From Streptomyces liangshanensis (GTDB taxonomy: Bacteria; Actinomycetota; Actinomycetes; Streptomycetales; Streptomycetaceae): 64,000 bases of DNA. Shown here piece after piece: positions 55,303 through 64,000 of the stretch (positions within the stretch are counted from its first letter, which is position 1; each line of letters opens with the position of its first letter). The stretch is taken from NCBI RefSeq assembly GCF_011694815.1, contig NZ_CP050177.1:5930001-5994000 (forward strand), read 5' to 3'. The translations under genes were made by a program, and so were the position numbers. Below the pieces are notes generated by a model. That model made no database searches. It had not been told where the DNA came from and was given only the letters and a program-made list of their open reading frames with translations.

Positions 55303-55439
55303 GCTTCGACCCTACGTGCGAGACCTGTGCGGGCGTCCGCGCGAGTCCTGTGCGGGCGTCCGGAGGCGGTCGGCCGGTCCGCCGGGGCCCTTTCCGCTGA
55401 GCACGGTCCGTCAGGCCGCCCCGTACCGCCGCCTGCTCC

Positions 55440-56342
55440 TCAGGTGTCGCACTCCAGGACCGTCCCGCACAGCCCGCAGCGGGCCCTGACCCGGCCCCGG
55501 ACCGGGACCCGGATGCGCTGGTGGCAGGTCGGGCAGGGGAACGCGACGCGCAGCCCGTCGGGGAGGTGCTCGAAGGCGTACGGCAGGGCCGGGTCGGGGG
55601 CGCCGTCCGCGCGGCCGGGGTGGTCCAGCGCGTACCGCCGCTCCTTCGCGTACCGGTGGCGTCCCAGCCGGCCGGCCGTCGTCAGCGGCGGCTGCTGCTC
55701 GTCGCGCAGGGCCTGCGCGCGGCCCTTCGCGTACGCCGTGTAGCCCTGCGGGCTGGTGAACCAGATCCGGGGGTCCTCGTCGAAGACGAGCGCGCGCTTG
55801 GCGAGGACGTAACCGAACTCCTCGGGGGTCAGGTAGCCGAGCTTCTGGCTGGAGTCGCGGTCCTCGCGGTACGCGTCGAGCAGCAGCCAGCCGGCGCCGA
55901 GGTAGGTGGTGGCGGTGTCGGTGAGGATCTCGTTGTCGCGGGTGCCGGGGAAGGTCAGCCCCAGCCGGTGCAGCAGGACGTGGGTGATCTCGTGGGCGAG
56001 CGCGGCGCCGATGTCCCTGCGGTGGGTGCGGAAGCGGTTGTTGAGCTCGACGAAGTACTCGGGCCCCGCGGTCAGTTCGACGCTCGCCGCGTGTTCCATG
56101 TCGCGGAAGCTGACGATGACGCGCGCGTCGGGCAGCCGGAGTTGCTGGACCAGCGCGTGCGCCACCCGCTGGGTGCCCAGGTGGAGGTCGTCGTGGTCGG
56201 AGAAGGCGACGTCGGCCGGGGCGACGCTCGGCGCGTACCGGCGGACGCCCTCGGGGGAGAGCCGCCGGTAGAGCGCGGTGATCGCGGCGCGCGCGGTCTC
56301 CAGGTGCGGATAGCCGTGCATGACCTCGGTTCCCTGTGCCAC
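55440..56342 (-). CDS. Putative zinc metallopeptidase with C-terminal zinc ribbon
   Basis: 300 aa. Gluzincin-type motif HEITH at 117-121, with a likely third ligand Glu in DNEILTDTATTYLG ~16 residues on. The C-terminal ~45 aa form a zinc ribbon (CPTCHQRIRVPV, CGLCGTVLEC). No signal peptide or membrane segment, so cytoplasmic. GTG start at 56342 with a G-rich site upstream; an ATG at 56318 is possible. Substrate unknown. It lies next to the ankyrin-HEAT gene on the same strand. Confidence 0.8.
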   Translation of the reverse strand: MAQGTEVMHGYPHLETARAAITALYRRLSPEGVRRYAPSVAPADVAFSDHDDLHLGTQRVAHALVQQLRLPDARVIVSFRDMEHAASVELTAGPEYFVELNNRFRTHRRDIGAALAHEITHVLLHRLGLTFPGTRDNEILTDTATTYLGAGWLLLDAYREDRDSSQKLGYLTPEEFGYVLAKRALVFDEDPRIWFTSPQGYTAYAKGRAQALRDEQQPPLTTAGRLGRHRYAKERRYALDHPGRADGAPDPALPYAFEHLPDGLRVAFPCPTCHQRIRVPVRGRVRARCGLCGTVLECDT

Positions 56343-56394
56343 GTCCGTACCCCCCTGCAAGGACGGTCATCCGCGATCCACTCTACGGCGGCGC

Positions 56395-57593
<1,199 letters not shown>

Positions 57594-57611
57594 CCCCGCC
57601 TCCCGCACCAC

Positions 57612-57659
57612 CCGCGCGCGCCGGGATCCCGCATCCTGATCACGACCCGGCGCGCGCGG
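57612..57659 (+). terminator. Trypsin gene terminator
   Basis: Perfect 14-bp stem (CCGCGCGCGCCGGG) with a 20-nt loop, 19 nt after the stop. Confidence 0.7.
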
Positions 57660-57670
57660 CCCGGCCGGTC

Positions 57671-57676
57671 TAAGCT
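57671..57676 (+). promoter_or_regulatory. -10 element of the chorismate mutase gene (leaderless)
   Basis: TAAGCT ends 8 nt before the ATG at 57685; no ribosome site is seen. Confidence 0.45.
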
Positions 57677-57684
57677 CCGAACCC

Positions 57685-58101
57685 ATGACCACGAGCAACA
57701 CCGGCGTCGACGACTCCGTACGCGCCGAACTGAACCGCCTCCGCGAGAGCATCGACAACATCGACGCGGCCGTCGTCCACATGCTGGCCGAGCGCTTCAA
57801 GTGCACCCAGCAGGTCGGCGTCCTCAAGGCCGAGCACCAGCTCCCCCCGGCCGACCCGGCCCGCGAGGCCCGGCAGATCACCCGGCTGCGGCAGCTCGCG
57901 GAGAGCGCCCGGCTGGACCCGGCCTTCGCCGAGAAGCTCCTGAACTTCATCATCGCCGAGGTGATCCGCCACCACGAGACGATCGCCGACGAGGTGACAC
58001 ACGGCGGCTCGGCCGCCGACGGGGGTACGCGTGGCGGATCGGCCGCGGGGGATGTGGCGCAGGGCGGTTCGGCCGCGGACGGTGCGACGCACGACGAGTG
58101 A
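57685..58101 (+). CDS. Chorismate mutase (AroQ type) with repeat-encoded C-terminal tail
   Basis: 138 aa. Residues ~12-100 are an all-helical AroQ domain: RLRESIDNIDAAVVHMLAERF, TQQVGVLKAEHQLPPADPAREARQI, FAEKLLNFIIAEVIRHHE. Converts chorismate to prephenate for Phe/Tyr synthesis. No signal peptide. The last ~33 residues (GGSAADGGT, GGSAAGD and GGSAADGATHDE units) are translated from the start of a DNA repeat array that continues past the stop, so the tail is probably acquired and dispensable. Confidence 0.9.
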   Translation: MTTSNTGVDDSVRAELNRLRESIDNIDAAVVHMLAERFKCTQQVGVLKAEHQLPPADPAREARQITRLRQLAESARLDPAFAEKLLNFIIAEVIRHHETIADEVTHGGSAADGGTRGGSAAGDVAQGGSAADGATHDE

Positions 58102-58430
58102 CGCGCGGCGGTCCAGCCGCCCAGCGTGGCGGCGCGTGGCGGTTCGGCCGCGGAGGACGTGACACACGGTGGTTCGGCCACGGGCCGGGCGCGGCGCACG
58201 ACGAGTGACGCGCGACAGTTCAGCTGTCGGCGGCGCGGGGCGTGGCGGTTCAGCCGCAGAGGGCGTGACGCAGGGCGGTTCGGCCGCGGGCCGGGCGACG
58301 CAGGGCGAGTGACGCGCGACGGTCTGGCCGCCAGCGGGGCGGGGCGTGGCGGTTCGGCCGCGGAGGGCGTGACGCACGACGGTTCGGCTGTGGAAGACGG
58401 CCGTACGGCGGTTCGGCCGCCGACCAGGTG
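57994..58430. repeat. Tandem repeat array overlapping the chorismate mutase 3-prime end
   Basis: About 12 copies of a GGCGGTTCGGCCGCG motif, organised from ~58087 in higher-order units of about 104-107 bp. The GAGTGA that ends the gene (58096) recurs at 58203 and 58307. The remainder up to 58644 (58431-58644) has no gene I can support and leads into pepN. Confidence 0.85.
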
Positions 58431-58644
58431 GCGCGCACCGGCGTGACCGGTGGGGACGCGGCGCAGGGCTTGCCGGGCGACGGCAGGGTGACGCGGGCCG
58501 ATCCGGCCGGCCACCCGGAGTGACGGCAGGGGCGCGGACGTGCCCGGCGCGGTGACAAGAACAGCGCCCCGCGACCCCCGGCCCCGGCGGCATCGCCCAC
58601 AGCGGAACGTACCCCGATGCGCGGGGACAGGCCCATCCGGCACC

Positions 58645-61155
58645 ATGTCCCCCATGTCCGTACTGACGCGCGACGAAGCGCAGACCCGAGCCCAGTTCCT
58701 CGATGTGCACCGGTACACGATCGCTCTCGATCTCACCACCGGCGAGGACACCTTCGACTCCCGCACCGTCATCCAGTTCACCGCGCGGGCGGCCGGGGAC
58801 ACCTTCGTCGAGCTCAAGCCCGCCGCGCTGCACTCCGTCACCGTCGACGGCACCCCCCTCGACCCCGCCGCGCTCGACGGGAACCGGCTCGCCCTCACCG
58901 GGCTCACCGAGGGACCGCACGAACTGCGCATACACGCCGACATGCGCTACTCCCGCACCGGCGAGGGCATGCACCGCTTCACCGACCCCGCCGACGGCGA
59001 GACGTACACGTACACCCAGCTCTTCATGGACGACGTCCAGCGCGTCTTCGCCGCCTTCGACCAGCCGGACCTGAAGTCCGTCTTCGAGGTGACCGTCACC
59101 GCCCCCGAGGAATGGACGGTCCTCGGCAACGGCGTCGCCACCAGAACCCCCGAAGGCCCCGCGGGACACTGGACGATCGCGCCCACCCCCCTCATCTCCA
59201 CCTACCTCGTCGCCGTCGCCGCCGGCCCCTGGTACTCCGTGCGCACCGAACACGCCGGACTGCCCTTCGGCATCCACTGCCGCCGCTCGCTCGCCCCCCA
59301 CCTCGACACCGACGCCGACGAGATCCTCTCCATCACGCGCGCCTGCTTCGACCGCTACCACGAGAAGTTCGAGGAGCCGTACCCCTTCGACTCCTACGAC
59401 CAGGCGTTCGTACCGGAGTTCAACGCGGGCGCCATGGAGAACCCCGGACTCGTCACCTTCCGCGACGAGTTCATCTACCGCTCCGCCGTCACCGACACCG
59501 AGCGCCAGACCCGCGCCATGGTCGTCGCCCACGAGATGGCGCACATGTGGTTCGGCGACCTCGTCACCCTCGCCTGGTGGGACGACATCTGGCTCAACGA
59601 GTCCTTCGCCGAGTACATGGGCTACCAGATCCTCACCGAGGCCACCCGCTTCACCGACACCTGGGTCGACTTCGGCATCGCGCGCAAGGCCTGGGGGTAC
59701 GACGCCGACCAGCGGCCCTCCACCCACCCCGTCGCCCCCGACCCGGACGCCGTCCCCGACACCGCCTCCGCGCTCCTCAACTTCGACGGGATCTCGTACG
59801 CCAAGGGCGCCTCCGCCCTGCGCCAACTCGTCGCCTGGCTGGGCGAGAAGGACTTCCTCGCCGGCATCAACGTCCACTTCGCCCGGCACAAGTTCGGCAA
59901 CGCCACCCTCGCCGACTTCATCGACAACCTCGCCTCGGCCACCGACCGCGACGTGCACGCCTGGGCGGCGCGGTGGCTGCGCACCAGCGGCGTCGACACC
60001 CTCACCCCGCGCGTCACCACCGCCGACCAGGGCTGGACCCTCGGCGTCACGCACGACGGCAGCAGGCCGCACCGCGTGTCCGTCGGTACGTACGACCTCG
60101 ACGTCGTCGACCCGGCCAAGCTCGTCGCACGCGACCGCTTCGCACTCGACGTGCCCCTCACCGAGGCCCCCGAGACCAGGCCCGGCCGCCGCCCCGCCCT
60201 CGTCGTCCTCAACGACGGCGACCTCACGTACGCCAAGGTCCGCCTCGACCCCGCCTCCTGGGACACCGCGCTGCGCGCCCTGTCCGGCGTCCCCGGCGCC
60301 CTCACCCGCGCCGTCATCTGGAACGCGGCCCGCGACATGGTCCGCGACGGCGAACTCGCCCCCGCCGCCTACCTGGACGCCGCCCGCGCCCACCTGCCCC
60401 ACGAGAGCGACCTCGCCCTCGTCCAGGGCGTCCTCTCCTTCGCCGCGGTCCAGATCACCGACCGCTACCTCGCCGGCGCCGACCGGCGCGCCGCCCTCAC
60501 CACCCTCACCGCCCTGTGCCGCGACCTCATCCGCCGCACCGAGGACGGCAGCAACCCCGGGCTGCGCCTCACCGCCGTACGCCACTTCATCGACGCCGCC
60601 ACCCAGCCCGACGCCCTTCAGGACTGGCTCGACTGCGGCAGCGTCCCCGGCGGACCCGAACTCGACCCCGAACTGCGCTGGCGCATCCTCACCCGCCTCG
60701 CGATCCTCGGCGCCGCCGACGAGCGCGTCATCGCCGCCGAACTGACCGCCGACCCCAGCGCCACCGGCCAGGAAGGCGCTGCCCGTTGCCGCGCCGCCCT
60801 GCCCGACCCGGAGGCCAAGGCCGCCGCCTGGGCCCGGCTCTTCGCCAACGACGACCTGTCCAACTACCTCTTCGCCGCCACCGCCCAGGGCTTCTGGCAG
60901 CCCGAACAGGCCGATCTGGTACGGGAGTACGTGCCCCGCTTCTACACCGAGGCCGTCGCCCTCGCCGACCGGCGCGGCCCCGCCATGGCCGAGGTCGCGG
61001 GACGCCACGGATTCCCCGTCCACGCCGTCGACCAGGACACGCTGCGCCTCGGCCAGGAGTGCCTGGACAACGCCGAGATGATCCCGGCCCTACGCCGCAA
61101 ACTCGCCGACCAACTCGACGACCTGGAAAGGGCCCTGAGAGTACGAGGCGCCTAA
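58645..61155 (+). CDS. pepN: Aminopeptidase N (M1 family)
   Basis: 836 aa. Substrate-anchoring GAMEN is at 262-266, zinc site HEMAH at 296-300 with Glu319 in NESFAEY (HExxH-x18-E), and a Tyr in GISYAKGA. The C-terminal ERAP1-like helical domain is complete. Actinobacterial PepN is cytosolic and removes N-terminal residues from peptides. ATG 58645 or 58654 are both possible; the open frame extends to 58540 but enters non-conserved sequence. No signal peptide. Confidence 0.95.
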   Translation: MSPMSVLTRDEAQTRAQFLDVHRYTIALDLTTGEDTFDSRTVIQFTARAAGDTFVELKPAALHSVTVDGTPLDPAALDGNRLALTGLTEGPHELRIHADMRYSRTGEGMHRFTDPADGETYTYTQLFMDDVQRVFAAFDQPDLKSVFEVTVTAPEEWTVLGNGVATRTPEGPAGHWTIAPTPLISTYLVAVAAGPWYSVRTEHAGLPFGIHCRRSLAPHLDTDADEILSITRACFDRYHEKFEEPYPFDSYDQAFVPEFNAGAMENPGLVTFRDEFIYRSAVTDTERQTRAMVVAHEMAHMWFGDLVTLAWWDDIWLNESFAEYMGYQILTEATRFTDTWVDFGIARKAWGYDADQRPSTHPVAPDPDAVPDTASALLNFDGISYAKGASALRQLVAWLGEKDFLAGINVHFARHKFGNATLADFIDNLASATDRDVHAWAARWLRTSGVDTLTPRVTTADQGWTLGVTHDGSRPHRVSVGTYDLDVVDPAKLVARDRFALDVPLTEAPETRPGRRPALVVLNDGDLTYAKVRLDPASWDTALRALSGVPGALTRAVIWNAARDMVRDGELAPAAYLDAARAHLPHESDLALVQGVLSFAAVQITDRYLAGADRRAALTTLTALCRDLIRRTEDGSNPGLRLTAVRHFIDAATQPDALQDWLDCGSVPGGPELDPELRWRILTRLAILGAADERVIAAELTADPSATGQEGAARCRAALPDPEAKAAAWARLFANDDLSNYLFAATAQGFWQPEQADLVREYVPRFYTEAVALADRRGPAMAEVAGRHGFPVHAVDQDTLRLGQECLDNAEMIPALRRKLADQLDDLERALRVRGA

Positions 61156-61755
61156 CCCCACCACCGGGTCCGGCCGGCCCCCTCAGGCCGCCCGGCCCCC
61201 CGGCCGCCCCACCAGCCAGGCCCCGCCCGCCCCCGCCGGGACGGGCCAGGGCGGCCCGCCCCGCGCCCGCTGGCGCCCCGCCCCGGGACGCGCTTTCCCC
61301 GCACCGGCCGGCCGAGCACCCGCCGTCGCGTGCGGCGAGGACAGGCCGTCCTCGCCGGGACGCGGCGGCCCGCCCCGCACCCGGCGGCGTACCCCCGCCG
61401 GGGACGCCCTTCCTCCGCACCGGCCCGCCGCGCGCCCGTTGCCGTGCGGCCGGGACCGGCCCTCTCCGCCGGGACGCGGCCGTACGCCCCGCCGGGTGCG
61501 GCCAGGGCGGGCTGCCCGCGTCCGGGCGCGCACCCCTGGCCCGGGAGGCCCTCCTCCCTCCGCGCCGGGCCGGCCCCCCCAGGACCGGCCGCCCCGCGCG
61601 CGGCGGCGTACCCAGGCCCGGAACGGCCTTCTCCCGCGCCGCCCCGGCGCGCCCCCGGCGTGCCAAGGCGATGCCGTCGCGGCCGATACTCCTTACCGGT
61701 TCCGCTCGTTGTGCTCCACGGGCACGTACGACCACCGAACCTGAAGGACCCCCCT
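61156..61755. other. 600-bp very GC-rich repetitive gap before desA
   Basis: No gene I can support. The sequence is nearly all G/C and contains 3-4 degenerate copies of a motif like GGGACGCGCTTTCCCCGCAC (near 61285, 61401, 61543 and 61619), with many overlapping palindromes. The last ~80 bp are less biased and probably hold the desA promoter. I see no clear iron box (TTAGGTTAGGCTAACCTAA type), which would be expected before des genes. Confidence 0.6.
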
Positions 61756-63153
61756 ATGCGCACGCCACCCCCCGGTACGCCCCTCCCGCCGCTCGCGGGT
61801 GGCGCGCACGGTTCCGACGCGTTGCGGCCCCTCCTCGGCACCGTTCTCGACGCCCTCCACGACGGCGCCGCCGAGCGCGGCGGACCCCTCCCCGCCGGCG
61901 GCCCCGACCGCGTCGCCGAGCACCTCCGTACCGCCGCCGAACCCGTCCTCCCCGACACCGGCACCGGACCGGGCGAAGCCCTCCGTACCCTCGTCCACGC
62001 CCTCGCGCTCGGCGCCGCCGACCCCGCGCACCCCCACTGCGCCGCCCACCTGCACACCCCGCCGCTCGCGCTCGCCGTCGCCGCCGACCTCGCCGCGTCC
62101 GTCCTCAACCAGTCCATGGACTCCTGGGACCAGGCCCCCGCCGCCTCCGCGCTCGAAGCACTCGTCACCCGCGCCCTCGCCGACGAGGTCTACCCCGCCC
62201 CCGGCGCGCCCGACGCGGTCCTCACCACCGGCGGCACCGAATCCAACCAACTCGCCCTCCTCCTCGCCCGGGAACGGCACGGCCCCACCGTCCAGGTCGT
62301 CTGCGGCGACCACACCCACCACTCCGTCCACCGCGCCGCCTGGCTCCTCGGCCTGCCCCGGCCCGTCACCGTCCCCACCCCCACCGGCACCCTCGACCCC
62401 GCCGCCCTCGACGCGGTCCTCACCGCCCTGCGCGGCCCCCTCCTCGTCACCGCCACCGCCGGCACCACCGACACGGGCCGCATCGACCCCCTGAGCGCCC
62501 TCGCGGACCTCTGCGACACCCACGGCGCCGCCCTCCACGTCGACGCCTCCTACGGCGGCCCGCTCCTCCTCAGCCCCACCCACCGCCCCCTGCTCGACGG
62601 GATCCACCGCGCCCACAGCGTCACCCTCGACCTCCACAAACTCGGCTGGCAGCCCGTCGCCGCCGGCGTCCTCGCCGTCCCCCGCACCGGCGACCTCGCC
62701 CCCCTCGCCCACACCGCCGACTACCTCAACGCCGACGACGACACCGAGGCCGGCCTCCCCGACCTCCTCGGCCGCTCCCTGCGCACCACCCGCCGCGCCG
62801 ACGTCCTCAAGATCGCCGTCACCCTCAAGGCACTCGGCCGCACCGGCATCGCCGCGCTCGTCGACCGCGTCCTCGACGCCGCCCAGCTCCTCGCCGACCT
62901 CGTCGAGGACCGGCCAGGACTGGAGCTGTACGAACGCCCCACCCTCACCACCGTGTTGTTCCGCCCCACCGGCGCCCCCGACCGCACCGTCGCCGCCGCC
63001 CGCCGCACCCTCCTCACCGAAGGCACCGCCGTCCTCGGCCGGGCCCGCGCCGACGACCGCCTCTGGTTCAAGGCAACCCTGCTCAACCCCCACGCCACCC
63101 CCGGCGACCTCGACACACTGCTCCGACTCGTGGAAGGCAGCACCCGCCGATGA
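61756..63153 (+). CDS. desA: Lysine decarboxylase of desferrioxamine synthesis (DesA-like)
   Basis: 465 aa, PLP group II decarboxylase. NQSMDSWDQAP near 120, TTGGTESNQLALLLAR, HVDASYGGPLLL (PLP-binding Asp), and the Schiff-base lysine Lys295 in TLDLHKLGWQP. Makes cadaverine from lysine. The identity as DesA rather than another group II decarboxylase rests on the coupled lysine/diamine N-hydroxylase gene that follows (ATGA overlap). The ATG at 61756 lies 5 nt after an AAGGACCCCC stretch. Confidence 0.92.
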   Translation: MRTPPPGTPLPPLAGGAHGSDALRPLLGTVLDALHDGAAERGGPLPAGGPDRVAEHLRTAAEPVLPDTGTGPGEALRTLVHALALGAADPAHPHCAAHLHTPPLALAVAADLAASVLNQSMDSWDQAPAASALEALVTRALADEVYPAPGAPDAVLTTGGTESNQLALLLARERHGPTVQVVCGDHTHHSVHRAAWLLGLPRPVTVPTPTGTLDPAALDAVLTALRGPLLVTATAGTTDTGRIDPLSALADLCDTHGAALHVDASYGGPLLLSPTHRPLLDGIHRAHSVTLDLHKLGWQPVAAGVLAVPRTGDLAPLAHTADYLNADDDTEAGLPDLLGRSLRTTRRADVLKIAVTLKALGRTGIAALVDRVLDAAQLLADLVEDRPGLELYERPTLTTVLFRPTGAPDRTVAAARRTLLTEGTAVLGRARADDRLWFKATLLNPHATPGDLDTLLRLVEGSTRR

Positions 63154-64000
63154 CCGACCGGCCCAACGACCTCGACGACCCCCACGACCTGGTGGGCATC
63201 GGCATCGGCCCGTTCAACCTCTCCCTCGCCGCCCTCGCCGACGGCGTCCACGGCGGCCTCGCCGCCACCTTCTACGACCAGAGCCCCGCCTTCCACTGGC
63301 ACCCCGGGCTCCTCATCGACGACACCACCCTCCAAGTCCCCTTCCTGGCCGACCTGGTGACCCTCGCCGACCCCGCCAGCCCCTGGTCCTTCCTCAGCTA
63401 CCTTCGCGCCCGCGACCGGCTCTTCCCCTTCTACGTCGCCGAGCGCTTCCACATCCAGCGCGCCGAGTACGACGCGTACTGCCGCTGGGTCAGCGAACAA
63501 CTCCCCGGACTCCACTTCGGCCACCAGGTCGACGCCGTCCGCTGGAACCCCGAACGCAAGCTGTTCGAGGTCGACTTCACCCAGCTCGACCCCGACGGCG
63601 AGGTCGAGGCCCTCGGCCGCGCGTACACCCGCAACGTCGTCCTCGGCATCGGCACCGAGCCCTACGTCCCCGAACCCCTCAAACCCCTCGCCGAGGCCCC
63701 CGCCGTCCCCGTCGTCCACTCCGCCGACTACCTCGACCACCGCGCACGCCTGCTCGCCGCCGAGCACATCACCGTCATCGGCTCGGGCCAGTCCGGCGCG
63801 GAGATCTTCCTCGACCTGCTCCGCGCCCGCCCCGCGGGCGCCGAGAAACTCCACTGGCTCGCCCGCACCGAGGCGTTCGCCCCCATGGAGTACTCCAAGC
63901 TCGGCCTGGAACAGTTCACCCCGGACTACACCCAGTACTTCCACGCCTTGCCCGAGCAGGTACGCGACGACCTCGTCCCCCGCCAGTGGCAGCTCCACAA
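63150..64000 (+). CDS. desB: Cadaverine/lysine N-monooxygenase, DesB-like (partial at window end)
   Basis: First 283 codons only; the gene runs off the right edge. FAD-binding GIGIGPFNLSLAAL near residue 18, then substrate-site FHWHPGLLIDDTTLQVPFLADLVT, and NADPH-binding VIGSGQSGAEIFLDLL. This is the lysine/ornithine N-hydroxylase family; next to a lysine decarboxylase it should hydroxylate cadaverine for desferrioxamine. The ATG overlaps the desA stop by 4 nt. desC and desD are expected beyond the window. Confidence 0.94.
   Translation, partial: MTDRPNDLDDPHDLVGIGIGPFNLSLAALADGVHGGLAATFYDQSPAFHWHPGLLIDDTTLQVPFLADLVTLADPASPWSFLSYLRARDRLFPFYVAERFHIQRAEYDAYCRWVSEQLPGLHFGHQVDAVRWNPERKLFEVDFTQLDPDGEVEALGRAYTRNVVLGIGTEPYVPEPLKPLAEAPAVPVVHSADYLDHRARLLAAEHITVIGSGQSGAEIFLDLLRARPAGAEKLHWLARTEAFAPMEYSKLGLEQFTPDYTQYFHALPEQVRDDLVPRQWQLH

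Noticed and set aside
58126..58446. 106-aa frame in the tandem repeat
   Set aside because: Only repeat units translated; no start signal, no conserved fold.
57670..61023. 1117-aa open frame opposite chorismate mutase and pepN
   Set aside because: Crosses unrelated genes and the repeat array; no motif.
61439..61744. 101-aa frame upstream of desA
   Set aside because: Pro/Arg-rich translation of GC-only repeats; no ribosome site.
61680..61755. Iron box before desA
   Set aside because: The best partial match (CCGAACCTGAA) lacks the symmetric TTAGG/CCTAA arms.

Overview
This window is chromosomal DNA of a Streptomyces-type actinomycete. The evidence is very high G+C with strong third-position GC bias, many GTG starts, 4-base ATGA/GTGA gene overlaps, an actinobacterial DnaE1 with an intact PHP domain, a bifunctional PriA inside the his operon, a TrpM-like peptide inside the trp operon, and desferrioxamine genes at the right end. 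I saw no tRNA or rRNA gene, insertion sequence, prophage or CRISPR array. The left half is housekeeping; the right half is more accessory.

Layout. 1-5.5 kb: dnaE, a 56-aa basic peptide gene on the opposite strand, and a NYN-domain nuclease. 5.5-9 kb: an ABC-2 exporter pair and a small membrane protein, flanked by clusters of a ~25-bp interspersed repeat (core GTCCTCAATCGCCGGACGGG). 8.9-13 kb, minus strand: ybaK, a Lon-N domain protein, an unknown protein and a membrane-anchored protein. 13.1-18.9 kb: hisD-hisC-hisB-small membrane protein-hisH-priA-Rid protein-hisF, almost entirely translationally coupled. 19-22 kb: ArsR regulator with MFS exporter, and a DinB-fold protein. 22-29.2 kb: hisI, trpE, three small membrane protein genes, trpC-trpM-trpB-trpA. 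PriA in the his operon should also supply the TrpF step, so the two pathways are linked inside the window. 29.3-31.1 kb: a DsbA-like protein and lgt.

31.2-39.6 kb is a minus-strand operon whose genes overlap throughout. It holds four tandem, divergent ADP-ribosylglycohydrolase-family proteins, a ribokinase-family kinase, a CaiB/BaiF CoA-transferase and a CitE-like lyase. This is the best candidate here for an uncharacterised system. After it come a VIT1/CCC1-type transporter and gltB-gltD (glutamate synthase, with a GlnR-like half site upstream).

47-56 kb: a rhomboid protease with an N-terminal zinc finger, a vWA gene that looks internally deleted, HutD, a cold-shock unit (cspA-type gene with a long leader carrying an intrinsic-terminator-like hairpin, then a DEAD-box helicase), a secreted RNase Sa-type ribonuclease next to a barstar-type inhibitor, an FMN reductase/HxlR pair, an ankyrin-HEAT protein and a putative zinc peptidase. 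56-64 kb: a secreted trypsin, a chorismate mutase whose 3-prime end lies in a ~105-bp tandem repeat array, aminopeptidase N, a 600-bp repetitive GC-rich gap, and desA-desB (desB runs off the window).

Method note: all calls come from reading the sequence and from recalled family knowledge. No database search or structure prediction was run. Most starts were moved inward from the longest open frame using ribosome sites, overlap patterns or -10 positions.
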